Made by a program: the position numbers and the translations under genes. From Nocardioides speluncae (lineage in GTDB: Bacteria > Actinomycetota > Actinomycetes > Propionibacteriales > Nocardioidaceae): DNA of 64,000 bases. A model generated the notes under the pieces. It was not told where the DNA came from. It saw only the letters and a program-made list of their open reading frames with translations, and did not search any database. The DNA is taken from NCBI RefSeq assembly GCF_003121585.1, contig NZ_QEOO01000016.1:248001-312000 (forward strand), given 5' to 3'. Below, in pieces: positions 17,228 to 26,458 of this stretch (positions are counted from its first letter, which is position 1; each line of letters starts with the position of its first letter).

Positions 17228-17231
17228 AGGA

Positions 17232-18608
17232 TCAGAGCGACTTGACTGCGGCGAGCAGCTTGCCGAGCGAGTCCTTGGCGTCGCCGAAGAGCAGCGTGGT
17301 CTTGGGGTCGAAGAGCAGCTCGTTCTCGATGCCGGCGAAGCCCGGGCGCATGGACCGCTTCATGAACACGATCTGCTGCGCCTCGTCGGCGTTGAGGATC
17401 GGCATGCCGTAGATCGGGGCGCCGGGGCTGGTCTTCGCGGCCGGGTTGACCACGTCGTTGGCACCGACCACGAGGACCACGTCGGTGTGCTTGAAGTCGC
17501 CGTTGATCTCGTCCATCTCGATCAGCTGCTCATAGGGCACCTGCGCCTCGGCCAGCAGCACGTTCATGTGGCCGGGCATCCGGCCGGCGACCGGGTGGAT
17601 CGCGTAGTCGACCTTGGCGCCACGATCGATGAGTACGTCGACCAGCTCGCGCAGCGTGTGCTGCGCCTGGGCGACCGCGAGGCCGTAGCCGGGAACGATG
17701 ATCACCCGGTCGGCGTACCCGAGCAGGATCGCGACGTCCTCCGGGCCGGCGCTCTTGACCGGCCGGTCCGACGCCTCGCCGGCGCCGAGCGTGGAGCCGC
17801 CCTTCAGCGCGCCGAACAGGATGTTGGCGACCGAGCGGCCCATCGCGCTGGCCATCAGCAGGGTGAGGAAGGTACCGGAGGCACCGACCAGGGTGCCGGC
17901 CACCAGCAGCACGGTGTTGGCCAGCACGTAGCCGCCCGCGGCCACGGTCAGACCGGTGAACGCGTTGAGCAGCGAGATCACGATCGGCACGTCGGCGCCG
18001 CCGACCGGCAGCACCAGCAGCAGGCCGAGCCCGAGGCCGAGCAGCGCGAGTACGACGCCGACCAGGACCGTCGGGTCGTTGACCAGCAGCACCGACAGCA
18101 CCAGGGACGCGATCAGGCCACCACCGAACGCGATCGGCAGGCCGGGGAAGACGATCGGCCGACCGGTGATCAGCTCCTGCAGCTTCGCGAAGGTCACCAT
18201 CGAGCCGGAGAACGACACCGAACCGACCACAATCGTGAACGCCGTCGCGGCCAGGTCGAACCACGGCGTACTCGACCCCATGTGCTCGAGCTCGAGCAGC
18301 GCGACCAGCGCCGCCGCGCCGCCGCCGACGCCGTTGAACAGCGCCACCATCTGCGGCATCTGGGTCATCTGCACCTTCTGGGCGCCGAGGACGCCACCGA
18401 CGGTGCCGATCGCGATCGCGACCAGGATCAGCGGGATGTGCTTGAGGTCGTCACGCAGGTAGATGAAGGGGACGACGCAGGCGACGACCGCAGCGATCGC
18501 GCCGAGGATGTTGCCGGAGCGGGCGGTCTTGGGACCGGACAGGCCCTTCAGCGCGAGGATGAAGCAGACCGCGCAGGCCAAATAGACGAGTTGCACCCAG
18601 GTAGGCAT
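17232..18608 (-). CDS. pntB: NAD(P) transhydrogenase subunit beta
   Basis: A 458-residue subunit: about nine transmembrane helices (residues 1-260) followed by the soluble NADP(H)-binding domain III, with VIIVPGYGLAVAQAQHTL (about 305), YAIHPVAGRMPGHMNVLLAE (about 340) and NADEAQQIVFMKRSMRPGF (about 405). With PntAA and PntAB it couples proton movement to hydride transfer between NADH and NADP+. Start ATG shares one base with the pntAB stop (TGATG). Confidence 0.95.
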   Translation of the reverse strand: MPTWVQLVYLACAVCFILALKGLSGPKTARSGNILGAIAAVVACVVPFIYLRDDLKHIPLILVAIAIGTVGGVLGAQKVQMTQMPQMVALFNGVGGGAAALVALLELEHMGSSTPWFDLAATAFTIVVGSVSFSGSMVTFAKLQELITGRPIVFPGLPIAFGGGLIASLVLSVLLVNDPTVLVGVVLALLGLGLGLLLVLPVGGADVPIVISLLNAFTGLTVAAGGYVLANTVLLVAGTLVGASGTFLTLLMASAMGRSVANILFGALKGGSTLGAGEASDRPVKSAGPEDVAILLGYADRVIIVPGYGLAVAQAQHTLRELVDVLIDRGAKVDYAIHPVAGRMPGHMNVLLAEAQVPYEQLIEMDEINGDFKHTDVVLVVGANDVVNPAAKTSPGAPIYGMPILNADEAQQIVFMKRSMRPGFAGIENELLFDPKTTLLFGDAKDSLGKLLAAVKSL

Positions 18609-18946
18609 CAGGCGGCCTTCCCTTCAGCCGAGCCCTCGCCGGTCGAGCCTGTCGAGACCTTCTTCGGCTTCTTGCGGGTGAACATCTGCAGCATCCGGTC
18701 GGTCACCACGAAGCCGCCGACCATGTTGACCGTGGCCAGCACGATCGCGATCAGGCCGACCACGAGGGCGAGGTTGCTGTCGGTGGTCCCGGTGACCAGG
18801 ATCGCGCCGAGCAGGATGATCCCGTGGATCGCGTTGGCGCCGGACATCAGCGGCGTGTGCAGCGTGGACGACACCTTCGAGATCACCTCGATCCCGACGA
18901 AGACGCTGAGCACGAAGATCGTCAGCCAGACGATGGACTCGTTCAC
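18608..18946 (-). CDS. pntAB: NAD(P) transhydrogenase subunit alpha part 2
   Basis: A 112-residue membrane subunit with three or four helices; GIEVISKVSSTLHTPLMSGA is the family signature, followed by GGFVVTDRMLQMF. It overlaps pntAA by 4 bp. The C-terminal tail VSTGSTGEGSAEG is encoded by the dispersed repeat at 18641-18659 and is not part of the conserved fold, so the repeat has inserted into and extended the reading frame. Confidence 0.92.
   Translation of the reverse strand: MNESIVWLTIFVLSVFVGIEVISKVSSTLHTPLMSGANAIHGIILLGAILVTGTTDSNLALVVGLIAIVLATVNMVGGFVVTDRMLQMFTRKKPKKVSTGSTGEGSAEGKAA
18641..18659. repeat. GGTCGAGCCTGTCGAGACC dispersed element inside pntAB 3' end
   Basis: An imperfect palindrome of 19 bp (GGTCGAG / GTCGAGACC half-sites) with the sequence of a repeat I associate with Nocardioides and related actinomycetes. 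Here it codes in frame for part of the nonconserved PntAB tail. No second exact copy is seen in this window. Confidence 0.5.
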
Positions 18947-20100
18947 GACGTGGCCTCCTCTTTCTCACCCTCGACCGCAGCCCTGGTGGGTTCGTGCTTG
19001 ATCTCGCCTTCGTGGGTCACGCAGGACGACGACACGATCTCGTCCTCGAAGTCCGGGGCGAAGGTGCCGGGCTCGGCGCCCTCGCCGGTCGCGGTCATCA
19101 AGGTGACGATGTTGACGATGTTCTGGGCGTAGAGCTTGGACGCCGGGCCGGGCATCTGCGACGGCACGTTGGAGCCGCCCCACACCTGAGCGTCGCCGAT
19201 CCGGACCACCTCGCCGGCGACCGAGCCCTCGACGTTGCCGCCGGACTCGGCGGCCAGGTCGATCACCACCGAGCCGGGCTTCATCTTCTCGACCATCGCG
19301 GCGGTCACCAGCAGCGGAGCGGTCCGCCCGGGTACGGCGGCGGTGGTGATCAGCGCGTCAGCGTTGGCGATGTACGGCGCCAGCGCCTCCATCTGGCGGG
19401 CGGCACGGTCCTCGCTCATCTCGCGGGCGTAGCCGCCCGCGCCCTCGAGCGTCTCCAGCTGGAGGTCGATCGACTTGGCGCCCATCGACCGGATCTCCTC
19501 GGCGGCCGCCGCGCGCACGTCGTACGCCGACACCACGGCACCGAGCCGCTTGGCGGTCGCGATCGCCTGCAGTCCGGCGACGCCGGCACCGAGCACCACG
19601 ACCTCGGCGGGCGGGACGGTGCCGGCGGCGGTCATGTTCAGGGGGAAGAAGCGGCGCAGCATCCCGGCCGCGACGATCGCGCAGCGGTAGCCGGCCACCA
19701 GCGCCTGCGAGGAGAGCGCATCCATCGACTGCGCCCGCGAGATCCGCGGCACCAGCTCCATGGCGTACGACGTCACGCCGACGTCGCGCAGGTCGGAGAC
19801 GATCTCGGGCACCTGGGCGCCCGGCAGGAAGGACACCGTCGCGGCGCCCTTCTGCAGCCGGCGCACCGACTCCCGGGGCAGCGGCTGCACGGACACGACG
19901 ACATCGGCCACCTCGAGGGCGCCACCGTCGATCGTGGCACCGGCGGCGACGTACTCGTCGTCGGCGATCAGGGCACCGTCACCGGCACCCGGCTCCACGA
20001 CCACGTCGTACCCGAGCCCGGTCAGCTTCCCGACCAGCTCCGGCACCATCGCGACGCGCGCCTCGCCCTCGCGGGTTTCCTTGGCTACAGCGATCTTCAC
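18943..20100 (-). CDS. pntAA: NAD(P) transhydrogenase subunit alpha part 1
   Basis: A 385-residue soluble NAD(H)-binding subunit. Family features: KIAVAKETREGEARVAMVPE at the N terminus, QPLPRESVRRLQ, MELVPRISRAQSMDALSSQA (about residue 120) and the Rossmann motif VVLGAGVAGLQAIATAKRLG (about 162). Start GTG 20100 gives the conserved N terminus; no good Shine-Dalgarno is present, so it may be leaderless. First gene of the pntAA-pntAB-pntB operon, which balances NADPH supply. Confidence 0.95.
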   Translation of the reverse strand: MKIAVAKETREGEARVAMVPELVGKLTGLGYDVVVEPGAGDGALIADDEYVAAGATIDGGALEVADVVVSVQPLPRESVRRLQKGAATVSFLPGAQVPEIVSDLRDVGVTSYAMELVPRISRAQSMDALSSQALVAGYRCAIVAAGMLRRFFPLNMTAAGTVPPAEVVVLGAGVAGLQAIATAKRLGAVVSAYDVRAAAAEEIRSMGAKSIDLQLETLEGAGGYAREMSEDRAARQMEALAPYIANADALITTAAVPGRTAPLLVTAAMVEKMKPGSVVIDLAAESGGNVEGSVAGEVVRIGDAQVWGGSNVPSQMPGPASKLYAQNIVNIVTLMTATGEGAEPGTFAPDFEDEIVSSSCVTHEGEIKHEPTRAAVEGEKEEATS

Positions 20101-20128
20101 CCGCCCGAACCTAGGGCACAGCACCGAC

Positions 20129-20160
20129 CACGGCCAGGCGTCTCACCGAATATGGCCGTG
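20129..20160 (-). terminator. Hairpin between thpR and pntAA
   Basis: CACGGCCA and TGGCCGTG make a perfect 8-bp stem with a 16-nt loop, 30 bp after the thpR stop on the same strand and before the pnt promoter. It probably ends thpR transcription. Confidence 0.5.
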
Positions 20161-20190
20161 ATCCACCCCACGCATTTCGCGGCCTTTGGG

Positions 20191-20772
20191 CTACTCGCCG
20201 ACCGCGACCTTGCCGAGCCGGAACGTCTCCACGACCTCGTAGCGGGGTCGCTTCCGCGGCCCTTCGCCGAGGTACGACGCGACCAGGGCGAACTCGTCGA
20301 CGGTCCACGTCGGTCCGCCGTAGCCGTCCAGCAGCCGCACCCAGTTGGTGACCTCGCCCGGGCGGCCGAGGCGGGCCAGGGTGAGGTGGGCGCGGAACCG
20401 GCCACCCTCGACGTCGGTGCCGGCCTTCGAGGCGGCGGCGCGGGTGCCGGTGGCGAGCCGGCCGAGCTCGGTGTGGCCGGCCTCGTCGAGCTCCACGCCG
20501 GCGTACAGGACCTTGGCGCGGGCGGCGTTCGGGAAGGCGCCGCCGCGGGTGATCCGAGCGGGGAACGGGGTACGGCGGGCGCCGGCGCGGCCGAGCCGCT
20601 CGACCAGCTCGTCGAGGTGCCGGTCGGCGACATCGGGTAGGAAGGCCAGCGTCACGTGGAAGTGCTCCGCCGGGGTCCAGCGGAACTCCCCCGCCCCGCG
20701 GCGTACCGCCAGGAACGCATCCAGATCCGCCACGACCTCCTCGGGCGGCACAACTGCGACAAACATCCTCAT
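20191..20772 (-). CDS. thpR: RNA 2',3'-cyclic phosphodiesterase
   Basis: A 193-residue LigT/2H phosphoesterase with both HxT motifs intact: HFHVTLAFLPDV (about residue 39) and FRAHLTLARLGRP (about 128). It hydrolyses 2',3'-cyclic phosphates of RNA to 2'-phosphates. Start ATG 20772 (MRMFVAVVPPEEVVADLDAF) fits the family; no Shine-Dalgarno is evident. It is divergent from the FAD oxidase gene with only 73 bp between the starts. Confidence 0.9.
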   Translation of the reverse strand: MRMFVAVVPPEEVVADLDAFLAVRRGAGEFRWTPAEHFHVTLAFLPDVADRHLDELVERLGRAGARRTPFPARITRGGAFPNAARAKVLYAGVELDEAGHTELGRLATGTRAAASKAGTDVEGGRFRAHLTLARLGRPGEVTNWVRLLDGYGGPTWTVDEFALVASYLGEGPRKRPRYEVVETFRLGKVAVGE

Positions 20773-20845
20773 GATTTGCAGACGGTATCCCGCGTGACGT
20801 CCGTCATGCCCGCCGTTTTTCGTGGCTGCGTGGCAGGATCGGGAC

Positions 20846-22393
20846 ATGTCCGGATTCTCGGTATCCAGACGTGACCTGCTGCTTGCGGGCGGTCTGGGCG
20901 GACTAGCGGCGATGACCGGCTGCTCGGACGAGCCCGCCGGTGATGCCGACGCCAGCATGTTCGCGACCCTCAAGCAAGCGGCGCCGCCGTGGGGCCAGCT
21001 CCGCCGCAACGTCGACGGCACTCTGAGCCTGCCGGGGAGTACGCCGTACGACCGGGCCCGGCTGCTGGAGAACCCGCGCTATGACTGGGCCAGGCCGCAC
21101 GCCGTACTCCGGGTCGCGAACGCCACCGACGTCGCCACCGCGTTCAAGTTCGCGCAGGACCACGACCTGCGGGTGGCGCTGCGCTCCGGCGGCCACAGCT
21201 ATCCCGGCTGGTCAGCGGGCGGTGGCGGGAACACCGGGCCGAAGGCCCTGGTGCTCGACTGCCGCGGCCTGAGCCGGGTCGCCGTCGACGGCACCCGCGC
21301 GACCATCGGCGCCGGCGCCTCTCTCGCCAAGGTGTACGACGCCCTCGGCGCCCGCGGCCGGGCGATCGCCGGCGGGTCGTGCGCGACGGTCGGCATCGCG
21401 GGGCTGACCCTCGGCGGCGGGGTCGGCGTACTCAGCCGCTCGATGGGACTGACCTGCGACCAGGTCGTGGCGATGCGGGTGGTCACCGCGGACGGCAAGA
21501 TCCGCACCGTCGACGCCCGCCACGACCCGAGCCTGTTCTGGGCGCTGCGCGGGGGCGGCGGCGGTCATCTCGGCATGGTCACGGCGTTCACGTTCGCCAC
21601 CCAGCGTGCTCCGGAGATGTCGAGCTTCTACCTGCGCTGGCGGTTCTCCGCGGCGGCCGACCTGATCGACGCCTGGCAGGACTGGGCGCCGGTCGCCGAC
21701 ACCCGGCTCTGGTCGACGCTCAAGCTGCTCGGCGGTCGCGGCCGGCCGGAGCCGGTCCTGCAGGTCTCAGGCACCTGGACCGGGCCGGCGTCCGGGCTCG
21801 ACGCCCAGCTCGCCGGCCTGCTGCGGCACGTCCCGGCGCCGATCACCAGGACGGTCCAGCGGCAGAGCTACCGCGCGCTGATGGCCCGGTACGCCGGCTG
21901 CGCGGACATCCCGGCGTCCCAGTGCCACTCCGGACCGGGCGGCAAGATTGTCCGCGAGAGCTTCGGCGCCACCTCCCACATCGGCCACAAGGCGCTCGAC
22001 CGGGACGGCGCCGCCGACCTGATCGCGCAGGTGCGGCGCGCCCAGACCAACGGCCTGCTCGTCGGCGGCGCCTCGCTCGACGCGCTGGGCGGCCGGGTGC
22101 GCGACCTCGACGACGACGCCACCGCCTTCGGGCACCGCCGGGCGCTGATGACGGTGCAGTACTACGGCAGCTGGGACGGTCGGTCCGGCTCAGCGGGCGT
22201 CGCCGACCGCTACGTCCGCAGCGTCCGGGAGGCGATGAAGCCGCACTGGGGCCTGCACGCCTACGTCAACTACGCCGACCCGACCATCAAGAGCTACAAG
22301 ACCGCCTACTTCCGCGGCAACGCCGCCCGGCTGGCCACCGTCCGCAAGAAGTACGACCCGCACGACTTCTTCCGCCAGCCACAGGGCTACTGA
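20846..22393 (+). CDS. Tat-exported FAD-binding oxidoreductase (BBE-like)
   Basis: A 515-residue flavoprotein. The N terminus SVSRRDLLLAGGLGG with following AMTGC combines a twin-arginine signal and a lipobox, so it is probably a surface lipoprotein. The FAD-binding (PCMH) domain has RSGGHSYPGWSAGGGG (His is the likely FAD attachment site) and GIAGLTLGGGVGVLSR; the C terminus YFRGNAARLATVRKKYDPHDFF is the berberine-bridge-enzyme motif. Such enzymes oxidise sugars, alcohols or alkaloid-like compounds with O2. It ends 7 bp into the convergent DUF6351 gene. Confidence 0.9.
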   Translation: MSGFSVSRRDLLLAGGLGGLAAMTGCSDEPAGDADASMFATLKQAAPPWGQLRRNVDGTLSLPGSTPYDRARLLENPRYDWARPHAVLRVANATDVATAFKFAQDHDLRVALRSGGHSYPGWSAGGGGNTGPKALVLDCRGLSRVAVDGTRATIGAGASLAKVYDALGARGRAIAGGSCATVGIAGLTLGGGVGVLSRSMGLTCDQVVAMRVVTADGKIRTVDARHDPSLFWALRGGGGGHLGMVTAFTFATQRAPEMSSFYLRWRFSAAADLIDAWQDWAPVADTRLWSTLKLLGGRGRPEPVLQVSGTWTGPASGLDAQLAGLLRHVPAPITRTVQRQSYRALMARYAGCADIPASQCHSGPGGKIVRESFGATSHIGHKALDRDGAADLIAQVRRAQTNGLLVGGASLDALGGRVRDLDDDATAFGHRRALMTVQYYGSWDGRSGSAGVADRYVRSVREAMKPHWGLHAYVNYADPTIKSYKTAYFRGNAARLATVRKKYDPHDFFRQPQGY

Positions 22394-25188
22394 AGCGCCC
22401 GCCGCCCGCGTCGGACCGTCATCGCGCCGACCACCAGCATGGCGAGCGCGAGCCCGACGATGGTGGCGATGCGGGGTGCCCCGGCGGCCGGGAGTACGCC
22501 GTTCGCGGACGCGTCCGCGCCGGCTTCGGCCGACCCGGCGGCCGCTCCCACGACGGGCTGGCCCTGCTGACTGGCGTTGCCCGCCTGGACGACGCCCGGC
22601 CCAGGCTGCTCCGGCGGACCGGACTGCTGGCCAGGTGATCCGGGCTGCTCAGGCTGGACGGAGCTGCCGCTCGTCGAGCTGGTCCGGGTGGGACAGGAGC
22701 CGAGGTCGCCGCGCTTGCCGGTCCGCTGCCAGCCGTCGAAGGCCGGACTGTTCCAGCCGCCGGCGGAGTCCGCGGGCGCCGTACCGAGGGGCTGACCGCC
22801 GGTCAGCACCTTGCCGTGGCAGTCCTGGTAGGTCAGCCAGGGCACGGTGCCGCCCTTGCCGACGCCGGGCTTGCTGAAGTCGCACACGCCGCTGGGGAAG
22901 GCGGCCTTGAGGCGGTTCCACTGCGCGTCGCTCAGGCCGAGGACGCCGTAGTCGGCGTTGCGGTTCAACGGCTTGAGCTGGCACTTGTGGTCATCGGAGG
23001 TGGTGTTCTGGCCGGCAACCCCACGGGGCGTGTCGAAGTCGGTTCGAACCACCTTGCCGACGACACCGGCACCGCAGACGACCTCGAGCACCGGGTCCAC
23101 GATCAGCCGGAGCGCGGGGTCGAGCACCGGGTTGAGGCCCTTGTTCACCGCGTCCAGGATCGGGTTCAGCGCCGGACCCAGCAGCTGCCGGATCAGTGGT
23201 GACAGGAGCGGGATGTTCAGCCCGTCGGGGCTGGTGAGCGCCTGGACCTGGCTGCACCGGTCGCGCAGGTCGCCGGGGCGGTCCTGGACGATCTTGTCGG
23301 CCACCGGTACGTCGCGCTTGTCCGCCTCGACCGCGGCCAGCCAGCGGTCCATCGCCAGCAGACCCTCGGTGAAGTAACTCGGGTCGCCGATGATCGGGAA
23401 CTGACCGAACCAGACCACGTGGTTGTCGTGGTGTCCCTGGGTCCGGTCCAGCCGCTCGCGCATCGACCAGGCCCAGCGGGCGTCGTGCGCCAGGCCCGGG
23501 TCGGGCCCGCCGTGGTCGATGATCGCCACGTTCTCCAGGTTGTTCGCGCTGTTGTGCCAGCCGTCGCGGTAGCTGTTCTCCAGGGCGGGCCGGTCGGCGA
23601 CGGTGCGCTTGGCCTGCGGCCGGGCGTCGATGTCGAGCCCGCCGATGGTGGCGTTCAGGTCGACGAACTGCTCGGGCGTGATGACGCCGGACTCGAGCGC
23701 CTCCAGCCCGTACTGCACGCCCACGTTGTCGACCGGTACGCCGACGAAGCCCTTGCCGAGCTTGCGTTCGTTGGCCGACCAGACCGCCGGCTTGCGTCGT
23801 CCGAACTGGTTGACCTGTCCCTCGAAGATGTTGCAACGCACGCCGCCCGGGTTGGTGTCCGGGTGGTAGCGCTGCTGGTCGCTGATGCCCGGGCAGGCGG
23901 TGGTGGGCTGGAAGGCGCCCTTGAAGAGTCCTTCGTCGGCCACGATCGCGTTCAGTGGCAGCAGGTGTCCCTCGACCGCGGCCCATTGCAGCGGGGTCCA
24001 GCCCTTCGCGAGCGGCTCGAACCGCTCGAAGTACTTGCGCAGCAGGTGGTAGTCGAAGAACTGCGCGCCCGGCGAGGCAGTGTCGGGATAGGAGCAGCTG
24101 ACGACCAGGCCCTGGTAGATCCCGGGATAGGCGTTGGCGACCGCCTGCTGGGTGATCGAGCCGCCGGAGCAGCCGCTGCCGATCGTGTAGCGGATCTCGC
24201 CGTACGTCTCGACCAGGTGCTCCTTGACCATCATCATCGACTCGGCCTGGACCGAGATGTTGCAGTTGTGCCCGTTGTTGTTCAGGGCGGTCGACACGAC
24301 CGCGAAGCCGCGAGCCAGCATGGCGGGCGCCTCATCGGTGACCGGCAGGTCGATCGGCAGTACGTCGCCGACCAGCGGCAGCTGGATGCCCTCGTGGACG
24401 CTCGGCGCCCCACCGGCGCCGTACGAGATGCCGCAGCCGCCGCCGTGGGTCATCAGCACCTTGTGGTTCCACTGCTTCTGCGGCGCCCAGGGCTTCCACT
24501 TCTGGCCGGGCCGGTAGAGCGTCGCGATCTTGTACTGGTCACGATCCTGGTAGCCGGTCTCCACCCGGATGATGAACGGCACCGTCACGCCCTGGTCGGT
24601 GGTCGTGGTGGCCACGTCCGCGGGCGGGTTGGCCGGGTCGTACGGCTTGAAGCCGGCCGATGCCACCGGGACCGCGGACTTGTAGAAGTACTCGTACGTC
24701 GCGGGCTGGTTGCACTGCTTGTCGACGGCCGTCGGCTGACACTTCCACGGCATCAGCTGCGGCCCGGAGAACACCGGTCCACCGTTGCGGTGGTTGGTGA
24801 CGGTCACCTTGTCGCTGAAGCCGCCGCCCTTCGCCCGGAGCAGGCTGGCCCCGGGAGCGAGGTTCTTCACCAGTCCCAGGAACCTGCCGTCGCGTCGTAC
24901 GGCGAACGACCTGGTGACGTCACGCCCGGCCACCGTCACCTTGACCTTCGCCGGGTTGAGGCCACGGGGAAGAGCCACCTCGACCAGCGCGTCCCCGCCC
25001 GAAATCAGGTCCGCCCGGCTCGACAGCACCTTGACCGCGAACCCGCCCCTCTCCTGCGGGCTCGCCTGCGCGGACTGCTGCGCCGTCCAACCGGTGGCAA
25101 CCAGGGTCGCCGCTACGAACAGGCTGGTGGCCAGCGCCACCGGACGTCGTACCCGAGATACAGCGAACCTCATCAGTTGCTCACTCAT
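22387..25188 (-). CDS. Secreted DUF6351 hydrolase with sortase-type cell-wall anchor
   Basis: About 933 residues. A signal peptide (RRPVALATSLFVAATLVATG) precedes an alpha/beta-hydrolase-like body of the DUF6351 family, with the nucleophile-like GSGCSGGS, an oxyanion-type HGGGCG and many paired Cys. The C terminus has a Gln/Pro/Gly-rich linker, then LPAAG, a hydrophobic helix (IATIVGLALAMLVVGAMTV) and RRGRR, i.e. an LPXTG-like cell-wall sorting signal. The substrate is unknown; homologues are often polyester- or lactone-active by analogy. Start ATG 25188 follows GGAGAAGG closely. It is divergent from a PucR-type regulator. Confidence 0.85.
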   Translation of the reverse strand: MSEQLMRFAVSRVRRPVALATSLFVAATLVATGWTAQQSAQASPQERGGFAVKVLSSRADLISGGDALVEVALPRGLNPAKVKVTVAGRDVTRSFAVRRDGRFLGLVKNLAPGASLLRAKGGGFSDKVTVTNHRNGGPVFSGPQLMPWKCQPTAVDKQCNQPATYEYFYKSAVPVASAGFKPYDPANPPADVATTTTDQGVTVPFIIRVETGYQDRDQYKIATLYRPGQKWKPWAPQKQWNHKVLMTHGGGCGISYGAGGAPSVHEGIQLPLVGDVLPIDLPVTDEAPAMLARGFAVVSTALNNNGHNCNISVQAESMMMVKEHLVETYGEIRYTIGSGCSGGSITQQAVANAYPGIYQGLVVSCSYPDTASPGAQFFDYHLLRKYFERFEPLAKGWTPLQWAAVEGHLLPLNAIVADEGLFKGAFQPTTACPGISDQQRYHPDTNPGGVRCNIFEGQVNQFGRRKPAVWSANERKLGKGFVGVPVDNVGVQYGLEALESGVITPEQFVDLNATIGGLDIDARPQAKRTVADRPALENSYRDGWHNSANNLENVAIIDHGGPDPGLAHDARWAWSMRERLDRTQGHHDNHVVWFGQFPIIGDPSYFTEGLLAMDRWLAAVEADKRDVPVADKIVQDRPGDLRDRCSQVQALTSPDGLNIPLLSPLIRQLLGPALNPILDAVNKGLNPVLDPALRLIVDPVLEVVCGAGVVGKVVRTDFDTPRGVAGQNTTSDDHKCQLKPLNRNADYGVLGLSDAQWNRLKAAFPSGVCDFSKPGVGKGGTVPWLTYQDCHGKVLTGGQPLGTAPADSAGGWNSPAFDGWQRTGKRGDLGSCPTRTSSTSGSSVQPEQPGSPGQQSGPPEQPGPGVVQAGNASQQGQPVVGAAAGSAEAGADASANGVLPAAGAPRIATIVGLALAMLVVGAMTVRRGRRALQ

Positions 25189-25238
25189 CCTTCTCCGCGG
25201 TTGCCCCACACCCGGAGTCAGTCTGTCGACCCGGTCAG

Positions 25239-25258
25239 GTGTCCACTACGTTGGACAC
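25239..25258. promoter_or_regulatory. Inverted repeat between DUF6351 gene and PucR-type regulator
   Basis: GTGTCCA-N6-TGGACAC is a perfect 7-bp-arm inverted repeat in the 106-bp divergent gap, with an extra half-site-like ATGTCC at about 25266. A probable operator for the adjacent regulator controlling the DUF6351 gene. Confidence 0.55.
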
Positions 25259-25294
25259 GCGCAGGATGTCCGACCTCGTTTGTAGGCTCCCTAC

Positions 25295-26458
25295 ATGACG
25301 GTCGAGTTCACGGGCGGCCCGTGGCGGCGGCTGGATCCGGCACTGGCCGAGCTCCTCAAGGCCGATCTCGCCGAGCACGCGACCGCCGTGGGCAAGCAGA
25401 TCGAAGCGCTCCAGCGTGACCCGGACCGGCTCAACCCGATCGACGTCTACGAGATCGTCGCGATCGGCATCGAGCAGTTCATCGCCGAGCTGGGCCATCC
25501 CGAGGTGGTCAGCGACCGAGAGCCGTTCCGGGCCCACGGACGTGCCCACTACGACATCGGCCGCAGCCTCCCGGACATGCTCCGGGACTACCACCTCTCC
25601 GGCCTGGCGACGTGGCGCAGCTTCACCGCTCGACTGGACCGGGAGGCGGCCTCACCGCAGGCGCTGACCGGGCTCGCCGAGGCCCTCTTCGCGTTCGTCG
25701 CCGAGATCTCCGGCGCTGCCGCGGACGGGTACGGCGAAGCTCGGTCGGCGGCCGCCCGGGCATCCGAGGCGCGCCGGCGCCGCCTGCTCGACGTACTCCT
25801 GGCCGAGCCGCCGTCGTCCCAGTCCGCGCTGGACCAGGCGGCCCGGGAGGCCGACTGGAAGCTGCCCAGCCGGATCGCGGTCGCCGTGGCGCCGCGCGAG
25901 ATCCGGGAGCGGCTCGAGCGGCTGCCACTCACCGTGCTGGTCGCCGAGCGCGACCAGCAGGTCTGCCTGGTGTTTCCCGCCGACCGGCTCAAGGCGTCGG
26001 CGATGAGTCGCTTCGCGCAGCTGGTCGGCGACCAGCCGGCGGGCATCGGGCCGGTCGTACCGCTGAGCCAGGCGCCGCTGAGTCTCCGACGGGCCCGGTC
26101 GGCGCTGGCGCTTGCGGAGACCGAGACCGGCCCGGTCCGAGTGGTCCGGTCCGACGACCGCGCGACCGACCTGCTGCTGACCCTCGACCCGGAGCTGGCC
26201 CGCGAGCTGAGCGACCGCGTCCTCGCACCGCTCGACGAGCTGCCACCCGACACCCGGGACCGGCTCACCGAGACCCTCACGGCCTGGCTCGCCGAGCCCG
26301 ACCGCCCGCTCGCCATCGGCCGGCGGCTGCACGTCCACGTGCAGACGGTCCGCTACCGGGCGCGGCAGCTCCGCGAGCTGTTCGGCGATCGCATGGACGA
26401 CCCGGACGGGCGCTTCGAGCTCACCGTGGCCCTGCGCATCCGGCGCCTACTGTCGTGA
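25295..26458 (+). CDS. PucR/CdaR-type transcriptional regulator
   Basis: A 387-residue activator. The N-terminal half (about 1-170) is an RsbRD/RsbT-co-antagonist-like helical domain (GRSLPDMLRDYHLSGLATWR); the C-terminal PucR HTH reads LTETLTAWLAEPDRPLAIGR, LHVHVQTVRYRARQLRELFG. This class senses metabolites and switches on adjacent degradative genes. It is divergent from the secreted DUF6351 gene and probably controls it. Its end overlaps the convergent HxlR gene by 12 bp. Confidence 0.85.
   Translation: MTVEFTGGPWRRLDPALAELLKADLAEHATAVGKQIEALQRDPDRLNPIDVYEIVAIGIEQFIAELGHPEVVSDREPFRAHGRAHYDIGRSLPDMLRDYHLSGLATWRSFTARLDREAASPQALTGLAEALFAFVAEISGAAADGYGEARSAAARASEARRRRLLDVLLAEPPSSQSALDQAAREADWKLPSRIAVAVAPREIRERLERLPLTVLVAERDQQVCLVFPADRLKASAMSRFAQLVGDQPAGIGPVVPLSQAPLSLRRARSALALAETETGPVRVVRSDDRATDLLLTLDPELARELSDRVLAPLDELPPDTRDRLTETLTAWLAEPDRPLAIGRRLHVHVQTVRYRARQLRELFGDRMDDPDGRFELTVALRIRRLLS

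Noticed and set aside
16965..20640. Long plus-strand ORFs (up to 678 codons) opposite the pnt operon
   Set aside because: They are antisense shadows of pntB/pntAB/pntAA, which have full family motifs; the shadow proteins are low-complexity and rich in His, Arg, Gly and Asp, as high-GC antisense frames usually are.
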